Source: CBIHON01 sp966211965
GTDB lineage: Bacteria; Pseudomonadota; Gammaproteobacteria; Burkholderiales; Burkholderiaceae_D
Direction: 5' to 3'
Length of the DNA stretch: 64,000 nt
Assembly: GCA_966211965.1 (NCBI GenBank)
Contig: CBIHON010000018.1
Location: 36,111-100,110, forward strand
Shown here: piece after piece, positions 28,008 to 38,400 of the stretch
Layout: each line of letters starts with the position of its first letter
Position numbering within the stretch: the stretch's first letter is position 1
Position numbers and translations under genes: made by a program
Notes under the pieces: model-generated
The model's database searches: none
What the model saw: the letters and a program-made list of their open reading frames with translations, nothing else
Told to the model about the DNA's origin: nothing

Positions 28008-28913
28008 ATGCGCCTATCGAGTTTCCTGATCGCATGTTTTGGCATCATCGTGCTTACCTGTGATGCGCATGCGCAGGAATCTCTGACGCTGAAAAAAATC
28101 AAGGAAACCGGCATTATCACGCTCGGTTTCCGGGATGGGTCGATGCCGTTTTCTTATCTCGACGATAAGCAGCGCCCGATCGGTTACTCGATCGATCTGT
28201 GCTACTACGTGGTCGATGCGGTAAAAGAAAAACTGAAACTGCAAAACCTCGAAGTCAAACTCAGCCCGGTACGCTCGGCCAACCGGATTCCCTTCCTGAC
28301 CAACGACATTATCGACCTGGAATGCGGCACCACCACCAATACGCTGGAGCGGCAAAAACTGGTCGGTTTTACGGTGACGACCTTTGTCGCCAACAGCGGC
28401 ATCGTATCCAAGAAGGCACTGGATATCCGCAGCGTGAACGATATGAGAAACCAAGCGGTGGTGTCGACCGCCGGCAGCACCCACCTGAAGATACTGGCCG
28501 ACATCAACCGCAGCCAGGATCTTGACATGCTGGTGCTGGCAGGCAAGGACAATGTCGAGGCTTTCCAAATGGTCGAGACCGACCGTGTGGCGGCCTTCGT
28601 GATGGACGATGTATTGTTGCATGCGCTGGTTGCCAGCAGCCGCAGTCCCTCTGATTATGTGATTTCGAATTCGGGCTTGTCGGTCGAACCCTACGGCATC
28701 GGCGTGCGCAAGACCGACCCGGAATTCAAGCGCCTGGCCGACGAGGCGATCATCAAGCTATTCAACAGCGGCGAGATCAACCGGATCTATCAGAAATGGT
28801 TCCAGTCGCCGATCCCGCCCAAGCAGATCAACCTGAAAATGCCGATGAGCGCGGCGCTCAAGAAGGTGATTGCGCGTCCGACCGATTCGGGCCTTGCGGC
28901 CGATTACAAATAG
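28008..28913 (+). CDS. Periplasmic amino-acid-type ABC substrate-binding protein
   Basis: 301 aa. The ATG at 28008 is preferred over the TTG at 27963 because a clean signal peptide follows (residues 1-22, ending DAHAQ). It is an SBP family 3 protein: GIITLGFRDGSMPFSYLDDK at the start, GYSIDLCYYVVDAV, then CGTTTNTLERQK, like the GltI glutamate/aspartate-binding proteins. No permease or ATPase gene is next to it. It converges with a DctB/DctD-type two-component pair, so it may serve as a signal-binding partner or work with a transporter elsewhere (inference). Confidence 0.88.
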   Translation: MRLSSFLIACFGIIVLTCDAHAQESLTLKKIKETGIITLGFRDGSMPFSYLDDKQRPIGYSIDLCYYVVDAVKEKLKLQNLEVKLSPVRSANRIPFLTNDIIDLECGTTTNTLERQKLVGFTVTTFVANSGIVSKKALDIRSVNDMRNQAVVSTAGSTHLKILADINRSQDLDMLVLAGKDNVEAFQMVETDRVAAFVMDDVLLHALVASSRSPSDYVISNSGLSVEPYGIGVRKTDPEFKRLADEAIIKLFNSGEINRIYQKWFQSPIPPKQINLKMPMSAALKKVIARPTDSGLAADYK

Positions 28914-28931
28914 TTCTGTGCGCACGAGGCG

Positions 28932-30296
28932 CTACGCATCCTCACTCGCTGCCGGCCGATAGTTTTCAATCACGATGCCATGCCGGTGCATCTTGTCATA
29001 CAAGGTCTTTTTTGCGATGCCGAGTGCTTCGCTGACCGCCTGCGGACGGCCGCTGTACTGCTTCAGCGCTTGCTCGATCAACGCTTTTTCGACGATATCC
29101 ATCTGTTGCACGAGTGTCTGCTGCGGCGCTTCCGGCGCCGCCGATGCGCTCGCACGCACTCCCGGCAAGCCCAGCACGAAGCGATCCGCCATGTTGCGCA
29201 ATTCACGTACGTTGCCCGGCCAGTCGGCGGCCATCAGTCCGCGCATCTGGTGTCCCGGCACTGACGGCGCCTCGCGGCCGTAGCGCACCGCCGCTTGCAG
29301 AACAAAATGTTCAAACAGGATCGGGATATCCTCGCGCCGGTCGCGCAGCGCAGGCAGTTCCAGCACCGCGACGTTGAGGCGGTAATACAGGTCGCTGCGG
29401 AATTTGTGCTGCGCGCTCAACTCTTTCAGGTCGCACTTGGTAGCTGCGACGATGCGGAAATCCACGCGGATCTCTTCGTTCGACCCGAGCCGCTCGATCT
29501 TGCGCTCCTGCAGTGCGCGCAAGAGCTTGACCTGGAACGGCATGGGCATGCTTTCGATTTCGTCGAGCAGCAGGGTGCCGCCATTGGCATGCTCGATCTT
29601 GCCGATGCGGCGCTTGCCGGCATTGGTGAATGCGCCGGCCTCGTGACCAAAAATCTCGCTCTCGAATAGCGATTCCGGCAAGCCGCCGCAATTGATCGCA
29701 ACGAAATTCGCCTTGTGGCGCTTGCTATGGTCATGCAGGCAACGTGCCACCAATTCCTTGCCGGTCCCGGTCTCGCCGACTACCAGCACGTCGGCCGAGG
29801 TGTCGGCCAGGTTCAGGATCTGGCGCCGCAGTGCATCGATCGCCGGAGATTTGCCGAGCAAGACCGCTTCGACACCGGTTTTGTTTTCAAGCCGGCGGCG
29901 CAGCGTCTCGATTTCCAATCGTAGTTCGCGTTTTTCCATCGCGCGGTTGGCCACCTCGACCAGCCGCTCCATTGGAAACGGTTTCTCGATGAAGTCATAG
30001 GCGCCGTGCTGCATCGCCTGTACTGCCATCGATACATCGCCGTGTCCTGTGACCAGGATCATCGGTATTGTCGGGTCGGTCTCGACCACATGGCGCAGCA
30101 AGCCGAAGCCGTCCATGCCCGGCAACCGCACATCACTGATGACGATGCCCTGCAGGCTGGGGACGATGAGCGGGACGGCATGTTCGGCGGACTCGCAGGG
30201 ATGGACTTTGAAGCCGTTCAGTACCAGCGTTTCTGTGACGCTGCTGCGGACTTGCGGGTCGTCCTCGACAAATATGATTTTGAATCCTTCATGCAT
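28932..30296 (-). CDS. Sigma-54-dependent response regulator (DctD-like)
   Basis: 454 aa; the ATG at 30296 follows GGAGGA at the right distance. Receiver domain 1-125 with the phosphorylation Asp in ISDVRLPGMDG, AAA+ domain about 145-375 with GETGTGKELVA and the loop GAFTNA (canonical GAFTGA, so the second Gly is Asn), and a Fis-type helix-turn-helix at the C-terminus (SEALGIAKKTLYDKMHRHG). It activates sigma-54 promoters when phosphorylated by its partner kinase, whose gene overlaps it by 8 bases. Confidence 0.92.
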   Translation of the reverse strand: MHEGFKIIFVEDDPQVRSSVTETLVLNGFKVHPCESAEHAVPLIVPSLQGIVISDVRLPGMDGFGLLRHVVETDPTIPMILVTGHGDVSMAVQAMQHGAYDFIEKPFPMERLVEVANRAMEKRELRLEIETLRRRLENKTGVEAVLLGKSPAIDALRRQILNLADTSADVLVVGETGTGKELVARCLHDHSKRHKANFVAINCGGLPESLFESEIFGHEAGAFTNAGKRRIGKIEHANGGTLLLDEIESMPMPFQVKLLRALQERKIERLGSNEEIRVDFRIVAATKCDLKELSAQHKFRSDLYYRLNVAVLELPALRDRREDIPILFEHFVLQAAVRYGREAPSVPGHQMRGLMAADWPGNVRELRNMADRFVLGLPGVRASASAAPEAPQQTLVQQMDIVEKALIEQALKQYSGRPQAVSEALGIAKKTLYDKMHRHGIVIENYRPAASEDA

Positions 30297-32184
30297 TATT
30301 CTGTTCCTCCACCAGTTTGAGATCGAACTCGAAGGCCGCGCCTCCCTCGACATTCATCGCGCGCAAGGTCCCGCCGAACTCGTGCACGATACCCGAGGAT
30401 ATTACCAGCCCCAGGCCGAGACCTTCACCTGGCGGCTTGGTGCTGAAAAACGGTTCGAACAGCCGCGGCAGGACCTCCCGAGGAATCCCCGGACCGCTGT
30501 CGGCGACCCTCACCATGACACGCTGGCCGGCGGTCCAGGCGCGTACCGACAAGGTTTTGCCGGATGTGTCTTTCATCGCGTCCAGCGCGTTGCCGAACAG
30601 GTTGAGCAATACCTGCTCCAACCGGTTCTCGTCGCAGAATACGCGTAGGGATTCCTGCAGGTCGATTTGCAGCGTGATTTCTTCCGAGCAGATCCGGTTA
30701 TCGAGCACCACCAGTACATTTTCGACGGCTGTCGCCAGCCGTACCGGTTTGTTTGTCAGCGGCGCCTTGCGCGCGAAGGATTTCAGTTGCGTGGTGATGC
30801 GCCCCATGCGGTCGGTCAGGTCGGCGATCGACTTCAGGTTCTTGTCCAGACCCTCGATGCTGCCGCGCTGGAGCAGCAGGCGGGAATTGTAGGAGAGTGC
30901 GCGCAACGCGGTCAGGGGCTGGTTGATTTCATGCGTGACGCTGACCGACATTTGGCCCAGCATCGCCAGTTTGCTGGCCTGCACGAGTTCCAGGTTGGCT
31001 TGGCGCAGTTCGGCGGTGCGCTGCTCGACCCGCAATTCCAGTTCGTCATGCGCACGCTGCAGCGCTTCACGCGCGGCCAAGCGGTTGGCAATCGCGCGCC
31101 GGCGCTGCAGTAGATACATACCGAGCAAGCCGATGAAACCGCTCAACGCGCCGGCGCCGAATGCGGTATAGCGCGCGTTGGCCCAGACCGGTGCGGCGTT
31201 GGACAACGCGATCAAGCGCCAGTCCGGACGCGCCACCGGCTTCTCCTGCACCACGTACTGCGTTTGGGAGGCGGTCGTGCCCGCAGCCGGCAGGCTTACC
31301 AGATAGCTGCCATGCGCCAGTTTGCGCTCCAGGGTCATGCCGAGCGATTCGATGGTTCTGGACGGATAGCGCCCCAGGCTGACCAGCCGGTCATGCTGAT
31401 GCGGCGTGAGTTTTGCCATGGTCTTGTATTTCCAGTCGTGGATCGACGAAATGACGATCACGTCGTTTTCATCGACTACCAGCAGCTTGTCGCTTTCAGA
31501 GCGTGAACCGGAAGCGACCCAGGTTGATTCGATCGGCTCCAGGCTGATCTTTACTGCGGCGACGCCGACGATACTGCCATTCACCCGGATCGGCTGGCCA
31601 AAGTAATATTCGGGCGCGCCGCTCAGCGGTGCGGCGGAAAAATAGCGCGCTTGTCCACCCTGCAGCGCATCGGCAAAATAGGGTTTGGCCGAAAAATTCA
31701 TCCCGACGAAACTCTCGTTCTGATAACCGTTGCTGGATGCCAGCACGATACCTGCGGTATCGAGCACGAAGATGGCGAGCGATCCTGCCTTGACGTTCAG
31801 GCTGGCGAGCCGCTTGTTCACTTTCTCGCGCAGTCGCGGGCCGCCGCGTGCCGTCAGCAGGGACAGCACGTCCTCGTCCAGCGTCAGGATGCTCGGCAGG
31901 TACTCGTAGCGGCCCAGTTCGCTTTCGAGTCCCGATGCATACAGATCAAGTTGCTGCACCGAGACTTCGTCCAGGCGCGCATATTCCCGGCGCTCGCTCC
32001 AAAAATATGCGAACACCATCGCCCCCGCGCAAAACGCAAGGATGCTGATCCACGCCAGCAGGTTACCAGCGGAACGATAGATGCGGGACTTCCAAAACGA
32101 TTGCAAATTAATCCTTGGTTTGCCGCCGGTTTCGCAGCGGGCGCCGATCATGAAAACCTCATCGGAGGCGGAACGCGCGTTCAT
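30289..32184 (-). CDS. DctB-type sensor histidine kinase
   Basis: 631 aa from the ATG at 32184. The frame is open further upstream, but that extension lacks a plausible start. Two membrane helices (about 45-65 and 330-350) enclose a periplasmic double-Cache sensor of about 270 residues, as in DctB. HisKA has its phospho-acceptor in SVTHEINQPLTALRA, and HATPase has NLFGNALDAM, DSGPGIP and GLGLGLVISSGIV. A coiled-coil linker (ELELRVEQRTAELRQ) joins sensor and kinase. It phosphorylates the overlapping sigma-54 regulator. Confidence 0.9.
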   Translation of the reverse strand: MNARSASDEVFMIGARCETGGKPRINLQSFWKSRIYRSAGNLLAWISILAFCAGAMVFAYFWSERREYARLDEVSVQQLDLYASGLESELGRYEYLPSILTLDEDVLSLLTARGGPRLREKVNKRLASLNVKAGSLAIFVLDTAGIVLASSNGYQNESFVGMNFSAKPYFADALQGGQARYFSAAPLSGAPEYYFGQPIRVNGSIVGVAAVKISLEPIESTWVASGSRSESDKLLVVDENDVIVISSIHDWKYKTMAKLTPHQHDRLVSLGRYPSRTIESLGMTLERKLAHGSYLVSLPAAGTTASQTQYVVQEKPVARPDWRLIALSNAAPVWANARYTAFGAGALSGFIGLLGMYLLQRRRAIANRLAAREALQRAHDELELRVEQRTAELRQANLELVQASKLAMLGQMSVSVTHEINQPLTALRALSYNSRLLLQRGSIEGLDKNLKSIADLTDRMGRITTQLKSFARKAPLTNKPVRLATAVENVLVVLDNRICSEEITLQIDLQESLRVFCDENRLEQVLLNLFGNALDAMKDTSGKTLSVRAWTAGQRVMVRVADSGPGIPREVLPRLFEPFFSTKPPGEGLGLGLVISSGIVHEFGGTLRAMNVEGGAAFEFDLKLVEEQNNA

Positions 32185-32562
32185 CTTACCAAGCCCCTTG
32201 GTCGTATGTAAGTGCTTGTCTATGCAGCAGCGCGCGACTGCCGCAAGTGTTCCGGCGGCGGTTCTCGCGCAGATGGAGGGCGTCGTGTAGATATCCGCAC
32301 GGGCCAAGCGGCTGCAGTGTAATTCGCCGCGCATTCTTGCGATGCGCTGCAGGCTGCGTTCTGTAAAAAAATCAGGCAAATCAAGCATCTGCGTTGCCGC
32401 CCCGGCCTGGCTTGCGGTTGGCACGCTTTCTGCGAAGGGAAAACGACATAAGCACGACGACCATTGGATCGTCACCGGAGGGACAACGCGGAATCGGGCA
32501 TCTTCTATCAACGGACCGACCGCGCTGGCCGCAAATTAAAACAAACACAATCGAGGCGCCGC
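32185..32562. other. Divergent intergenic region between kinase and thioesterase-like gene
   Basis: 378 bases shared by the promoters of the two divergent genes. No separate gene or repeat is recognised. Confidence 0.55.
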
Positions 32563-33324
32563 ATGAAACGATCCTATTCTCCGACCATTTTGCTCTACTG
32601 TTTTTCCGACGCGGGCGGCAGCGCCTTGATCTTTCGGGATTGGCAGCGTGCCTTCCCGGAGAATATCCGGGTTCGTCCGGTCGAATTGCCGGGGCGCGGC
32701 ATGCGTATCAACGCACCCCTGATTCACGATTATCGGAGTCTGATCCTGACCTTGACGCGTGAGATCGCCGAGGACATCGCGAACACGCGGCGCCAGGGCG
32801 GTGATGTGCTGTATGCCGGCTTCGGGCATGGCGCCGGCGCCGTCTTCAATTTCGCGGTGTGCTCGCGTCTGTCGCAACGTCTGCGGCAAGCGCCTGCGCA
32901 TTGCTTTCTCTCCGGTGGATTGCCGTTTCACGTGGAAAGAAAAAAGCTCTCGATGCTGGACGACGCGGAACTTGCCGAGGAAATGCGCAGGCTCCCGGGA
33001 GCGCAGCACGCAGCGTTCGGCCAGACCGAATTGATGAATTTTTACCTTCCCATTTTCAGGGCCGATTGCGCTGCGCATGAGCAGTCGGTACTTGATCGCG
33101 AGCGCCGCCTGGATTGTCCGCTGACATTGTTTGCCGCCGCCGGAGATGCACAGGCGCCGGCACAAACAATGTGGGGTTGGGATCGCTACACTGCCTACGC
33201 GACGCGCAACGTGCTGCTGCAAGGCGATCAAGCTGCAGGCTTGCATGCGCCTGAACTGATGATCGAACACATCCGTGACACGATTGATTATTCGAGCTTC
33301 CGGCAGCCGGGTATGCTGGCATAG
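32563..33324 (+). CDS. Type II thioesterase-like protein lacking the nucleophile serine
   Basis: 253 aa from the ATG at 32563. The overall pattern is that of an NRPS/PKS type II thioesterase: LYCFSDAGGSALIFRDW at the start, RPVELPGRGMR, and a nucleophile elbow near residue 91. There the sequence is GFGHGAGAVF, where the family has GHSMGA: the catalytic Ser is Gly. The usual GGHFFL near the C-terminus is also replaced (GDQAAGLHAPE). It is probably not an active hydrolase and may be a decoy or regulatory relic, or use a different chemistry. It lies about 2.2 kb before the PKS gene. Confidence 0.68.
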   Translation: MKRSYSPTILLYCFSDAGGSALIFRDWQRAFPENIRVRPVELPGRGMRINAPLIHDYRSLILTLTREIAEDIANTRRQGGDVLYAGFGHGAGAVFNFAVCSRLSQRLRQAPAHCFLSGGLPFHVERKKLSMLDDAELAEEMRRLPGAQHAAFGQTELMNFYLPIFRADCAAHEQSVLDRERRLDCPLTLFAAAGDAQAPAQTMWGWDRYTAYATRNVLLQGDQAAGLHAPELMIEHIRDTIDYSSFRQPGMLA

Positions 33325-33490
33325 CCCGATTGCGAACAGCGCATTGAAATTTTGGCAGGAGCGCTCGGTGCGCGGCGCCGCAAAAAAAAACAAGCTCGCT
33401 GCGACGTTCCATTCCCCTTGGATCGGGGCTACACTAGACTCGCTTATGATCCACGAGGCCGCACCTTCACCAAAGAGAAAGGGGAATTGA

Positions 33491-34036
33491 ATGCAAACGA
33501 AGAAATTCATCCAAGCCGCATCGGTAGCGCTCTTCCTGTCGATTCTTGCCATGCCCTTGCAAGCGCGCCAGGGTCCGCAAGGAAAAAAGGAAAAGACCGT
33601 CGGTCCCAACGCCGGCGGACAGGTGTCGGGGGAAAGAACGGTCAGCGGGCCGAATGCCTCATCCTCGGTTTCCATGTCCGGGCCGGACGGCAAGAGCGTG
33701 ACGGGTAGCGCAACCTCGACCGTGGTCGGCGGCAAAGCCAAGGGCGAGGCTACGGTCACCACGTCCGGCGGCAGGAGTGCGACCGCACAAGGCAGCGGCT
33801 CAGTGAAGGGCAACACTGCAACGGGCAGCGGCAGCGTGCAGACCGCCAGAGGTCGCGGCGTTACTGGAAGCGGCTCGGCAACCAAGACCGATTCAGGCGT
33901 TACCGCCAGCGGGACCGCCACCACCAACAGCGGCAAGACCGCCAGCGGTTCTGTCAGCGGCAGCAAGGATGGCGGCACCGTTTCGGTCGATACGGCCAAA
34001 GGAACAAAAAGTGCGAATTACGGTAATCAGCGTTAG
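33491..34036 (+). CDS. Exported Gly/Ser/Thr-rich repeat protein
   Basis: 181 aa. A signal peptide (about residues 1-26, ending LQA) is followed by low-complexity sequence made of short degenerate repeats such as ATGSGSV, VTGSGSA and VTASGTA. There are no cysteines. It has the look of a beta-solenoid or unstructured surface/extracellular protein. The protein family is unknown. The composition is reflected in the DNA, which alternates short GC-rich repeats. Confidence 0.7.
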   Translation: MQTKKFIQAASVALFLSILAMPLQARQGPQGKKEKTVGPNAGGQVSGERTVSGPNASSSVSMSGPDGKSVTGSATSTVVGGKAKGEATVTTSGGRSATAQGSGSVKGNTATGSGSVQTARGRGVTGSGSATKTDSGVTASGTATTNSGKTASGSVSGSKDGGTVSVDTAKGTKSANYGNQR

Positions 34037-34265
34037 CGCCTGATTGAGTTCATAACGGGCATCAGGGATTTTTCAAAGCGGATCGCCAGGTTCGCGAAAT
34101 GCGCCGGTTTGGGTTTGCACTCCACGGATCTTGCCTATTTCTTCGTAGTCCAACTCCTGTGGCCGCAGGACAGATTTGTCCTGTGGGTTTTGCCGGCTTG
34201 GGGGCCGCCAATCTTTGGAGTTTGCTTCCAGGTCGCTTTCTTTTCCTTTTGAAAGTATCGGTGCT

Positions 34266-34454
34266 ATGAAAAATCCATTTATGAGCATATTCCTGAGCGG
34301 TGCAAATAGGGTTGCAGGAACGGCTCGGGCGCGCGCCACTGCAGCAGCCAAGCGTGAGGCAACGAAAAATGCGAAGCAGATGACCAAAGCATGGACGGAT
34401 GCTCTGTTTCCCCATGTGCCTGCATCCAGAAAAAAGAAGAGATTGAAGAAGTAG
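34266..34454 (+). CDS. Small basic protein, function unknown
   Basis: 62 aa from MKNPFMSIFLSGANRVAG. Ala/Arg/Lys-rich with a C-terminus KKKRLKK. Similar short proteins, starting N-P-F and having the amphipathic AAN...A pattern, occur in Burkholderiales (known to me only as a recurring hypothetical type). It is followed by a strong terminator, which supports it being expressed. The 230 bases before it hold no other gene. Confidence 0.5.
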   Translation: MKNPFMSIFLSGANRVAGTARARATAAAKREATKNAKQMTKAWTDALFPHVPASRKKKRLKK

Positions 34455-34477
34455 GTTTATCCCTCATTCAATTGAAC

Positions 34478-34506
34478 AAAAAAGCCTCGCGTCGCGGGGC
34501 TTTTTT
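34478..34506 (+). terminator. Strong Rho-independent terminator
   Basis: AAAAAAGCC...GGCTTTTTT with a GC stem CCTCGCG/CGCGGGG, 24 bases after the small basic gene. The symmetric A- and T-runs make it work in both directions. Confidence 0.85.
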
Positions 34507-35475
34507 CTGCCGAACGCAGTCCTGGCGCGAATGGATATCGCAATTGAATCGATTACAGGTCGCGTTTGACGGTGAGAAGGTTGCAGAAAATCCGTCGAAT
34601 GTTTTTTCATGGAAATTATATTCATTCGGTGTGGATATTACATCGCAGCAGTGTGAGAAATTGCACTTCGGCAGTGTATAAAAATCCGCCCTGCCAAGAG
34701 TGTGTGAGTGTGAAAAAACGCACGCCTTGTCCGTCATTTTTACTTGCCTTAAATTTATTATTTAAATTAAATCAAAGGCTTGATTTAATTTAGTCGCAAG
34801 GAAAATCGATGGCATGTTTTCTGCAGATCCTTCTCTCGACTATTGCCGTTTCAGAGTTTCGCATGCTCTGGCAATGGCATGATTTATGGCGGTAATGGTA
34901 GAAACGCTTTCTAAAAATACGACTTTTGCCGGCGATATAAGCAAACCAATTTCAGGCTGGTGCGGTTAAGATCAAAAAGAAAATATAAGGATGTCCACGA
35001 AGGCATCCGAAGGAGACGATCTTGCTAGAAGAAATTGCTGCAGATGCGCCTTCGCGTGCGCAGAATTCTCCCCATCCGATATGGCTTTTTCGTCATTGGA
35101 AAGCGAGCGGCCCGCAACAAGCAGAATCGAAATTGCTGTGCTGCCGAAGAGATAGACTGATCTCTGCCGTTTGGACCCGCAAGGCGAACATGAAGCTTGC
35201 TTTCTCCGCGGACTCACACCCCTCATCTCCCGTCAAATTTGGCACGATCTTTTTCAATTTTTTTCCTGTTGAGCTGATGCCGGCAGATAACTCATTTTTA
35301 GTTTTTGAGTTGATTGAAAGGCCGGTCAAAAAATCGGCGAAGTACTTTGCGTTACATCGAAATAGAGAGAAAGAGTTTTCTGGAAATCCCATATTTTCGG
35401 GATTGTTAAGGCCGTTCCGAAGGCCTACGATGCGTTCGGTTTTTAAACACCCGACATATCGAGGCAGGATAGAAC
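34507..35475. other. AT-richer leader region upstream of the PKS gene
   Basis: Almost 1 kb without a gene I can recognise. It is more AT-rich than its surroundings (especially 34730-34800). Short open frames at 34991-35155 and 35022-35483 have weak or no support; the second has AAGGAG before a TTG but no family resemblance and overlaps the PKS start. The PKS promoter must lie here. Confidence 0.5.
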
Positions 35476-38400
35476 ATGAGTAAGCAGAAATCGAACAGCG
35501 ATCTCGCAACGGCAGAAAAGGAAACGCCGCCTTTTTTGAGAATCAATGAACTGATTGCCGGATACGCAGAATTACAGCCATCGCGCGATGCGCTGGTATT
35601 CCTCGAAAATGGTGAAGATCAATCGGCAGCGCTCGACTACCGCGCATTGCATCAGCGTGCAATGGCCATTGCGGCCGAACTCAAGCATCGCGGCTTGCAA
35701 GGCGAGCGCGTCTTGTTGTTGCTGCCGTCTGGCATGGAATATGTGCTCGCATTTTTTGGATGCTTGTATGCAGGCGTGGTGGCGGTTCCTGCTTACCCGC
35801 CGAGAAACAACTGGCATGCCGAACGTGTCGCCGTGATTGCGCGCGATGCCGGTGCGTGTGCGACCTTGACGTTGTCGAACCTCGGCAGCGAGATAAGCGC
35901 CAGATTGCTGGATGCCGGTTCATCCGCCGCCGAGGCGATCATCGCGATTGATCGGATCGACCTGATGCGCGCGGGTTTTGCTGAGCAGCAGATCGGCGCG
36001 GATACGCTGGCTTATCTGCAGTACACATCGGGCTCGACCGGCAACCCGAAAGGCGTGATGGTGCGCCATGGCGATCTGCTGAAAAATTGCGCGTTGTACA
36101 GCGCCGCGCTCGGCCTCGAAAAAGGGGAAACGCTGGTGTCGTGGCTGCCGATTTTCCATGACATGGGCCTGGTTCAGGGCATCGTGATGCCGCTGACGCT
36201 TGGCGGCACCGCGGTCTTCATGCCGCCGGCAGCCTTGCTGCAAAAGCCGGTGAGTTGGCTGCGCGCGATCAGCCGCTATCGGGCCGCTTTCAGTGGCGGC
36301 CCCAACTTCGCATATGAGCTGTGCGCGAGCAAAACCGCGCCGGAAGAATTGGACGGGCTCGATTTGTCCTGCTGGCGTGCGGCGCTCAATGCCGCCGAGC
36401 CGATTTCACCGGCGACCGTGCGCAAGTTCGCGGAGAAATTTTCCGCTGCCGGACTCCAATCCACGACGCTGATCGGCGGCTTCGGTCTGGCCGAAGCGAC
36501 GCTCTACGTGAGCTGCGGCAAAGCAGGCGAAGCTGTGCCGGCGTTATGGATAAACAGGCATGCCCTGGAACAGGGACGCGTTGAAATCGGCGCCGCGGAA
36601 CAACCCGGTTGCCAAGCCTTGATCAGCAGCGGCGTGGTGGGCGTCGATCCCGAAGTATGCATCGTCGATGCCGAGCGCGGCCAGCGTTGCGCCCCATCCG
36701 AGATTGGCGAGATCTGGGTTTGCGGCAGCAGCGTCTGCGCCGGCTATTGGCAACTCGAACGCGAAACGAAAGAAACGTTCGGCGCCACGCTGGCGGAGCG
36801 GCCGGGCCGGCGCTATATGCGTACCGGCGACCTGGGTTTCATCCATGACGGTCAGCTGTATGTGACCGGCCGCCTGAAAGATTTGATCATCATCCGCGGC
36901 GCCAACCACTATCCGCAAGATCTTGAACAGACTGCGGAAAATTCCCACCCCGCTTTGCGCAAGGGCGGATGGGGTGCGGCGTTCACGCTCGATGATGCGC
37001 CCGATGCGCCGCAACTGGTGCTGGTGCATGAGGTCGAGCGCACCGCGCGCAAGAAGCTGGATGTAAACGAGGTCGGCTTGGCGGTGATGCAGGCCATCAC
37101 CGGGCAGCATGGCATCGACGTCGATATCGTGGTGTTGGTGGAACCGGCCGGCGTGCCGAAAACATCGAGCGGGAAAATCCAGCGCAAGCCATGCAAGCAG
37201 CTTTTTCTCGACAATGAATTGCGTGAAATCGGACGTTGGCAACGTGCCGGCAAAGGCGTGCCGCACCAGGCGGCACGCAGTGCAAAAACCTCGCCGAACC
37301 GCATCGCATTGGAAGGCTTGTTGCGCGACTTGGTGATGCGCCTGGGCGGGCTTCCAGCAGACAGAATTTCCATGCGCCAGCCGTTTTCCGCACTTGGGTT
37401 GAACTCCTTGAAGCTGGTGGAAATGCTGACCGAACTGGGACAAGCGCTGGACCGGGTGCTGGCGCCCGGCCTGGCCTTCGAATATCCGACGATCGAAGAC
37501 TTGGCAGGCTATCTGAGCGGCGCCGCAGGTGCGCCGGCGATGCGGGAGCAGGGCGGTTTCGAACCGGTCGCGATCATCGGCATGAGCTGCCGTTTTCCGG
37601 GCGCCGACGGGCCGGAACAGTTTTGGGAAATGCTCAAGCACGGCCGCAGTGCGATTACGGAAATTCCTTCCGAGCGCAGTGCGCTGACCGGTTTTCAAGC
37701 CGGCGCAGGGGATGCCTTCCGCTGGGGTGGCTTCCTGTCCGACGTCGACGCTTTCGATGCATCGCTGTTCGGGATTTCGCCGCGCGAGGCGCAGAGCATC
37801 GATCCGCAGCAACGGCTTCTGCTTGAAACCGCCTGGCATGCGCTGGAGTCGGCCGGTGTCGCGCCGAACCGTCTGGCCGGCAGTGCGACCGGCGTTTTCA
37901 TCGGCGTGAGCGCCAATGATTATTTCCGTCTGCAGCGCGCGGCCGGCGCTGGCCAGGACATCCATTCCGGAACCGGCAGCGCACTCAGCATTGCGGCCAA
38001 CCGCATTTCGTATTGCCTTGGTTTGCAAGGGCCGAGCATGGCGCTCGATACGGCTTGTTCTTCTTCCCTGGTCGCGGTGCACCAGGCTTGCCGCAGTTTG
38101 GCTGTTGGCGAAAGCAGTCTTGCATTGGCGGGCGGCGTGAACCTGGTGCTGTCGCCCGACTATGGCGCTATCTTCAGCCAGGCGCAGATGCTGTCGCCGA
38201 GCGGGCGTTGCCATACCTTCGGCGCTGCTGCAGACGGGTATGTGCGCGGAGAAGGATGCGGCGTCGTGGTGTTGAAATTGCTGCGTGATGCCGAGCGTGA
38301 CGGCGACCGGATTCTCGGCGTCATCCGCGGCTCGGCGGTGAATCAGGATGGCCCCAGCAATGGCCTGACCGCGCCCAATGCTTTGGCGCAGCAGCAGGTG

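Noticed and set aside
34991..35155. Possible 54-aa MSTKASEGDD... peptide before the PKS
   Set aside because: Ribosome site too close to the ATG and no known family; considered and excluded as MbtH-like because the conserved MbtH residues are absent.
35022..35483. Possible 153-aa gene with TTG start and AAGGAG
   Set aside because: No family resemblance, overlaps the PKS start, and lies in AT-rich leader; left as unexplained.
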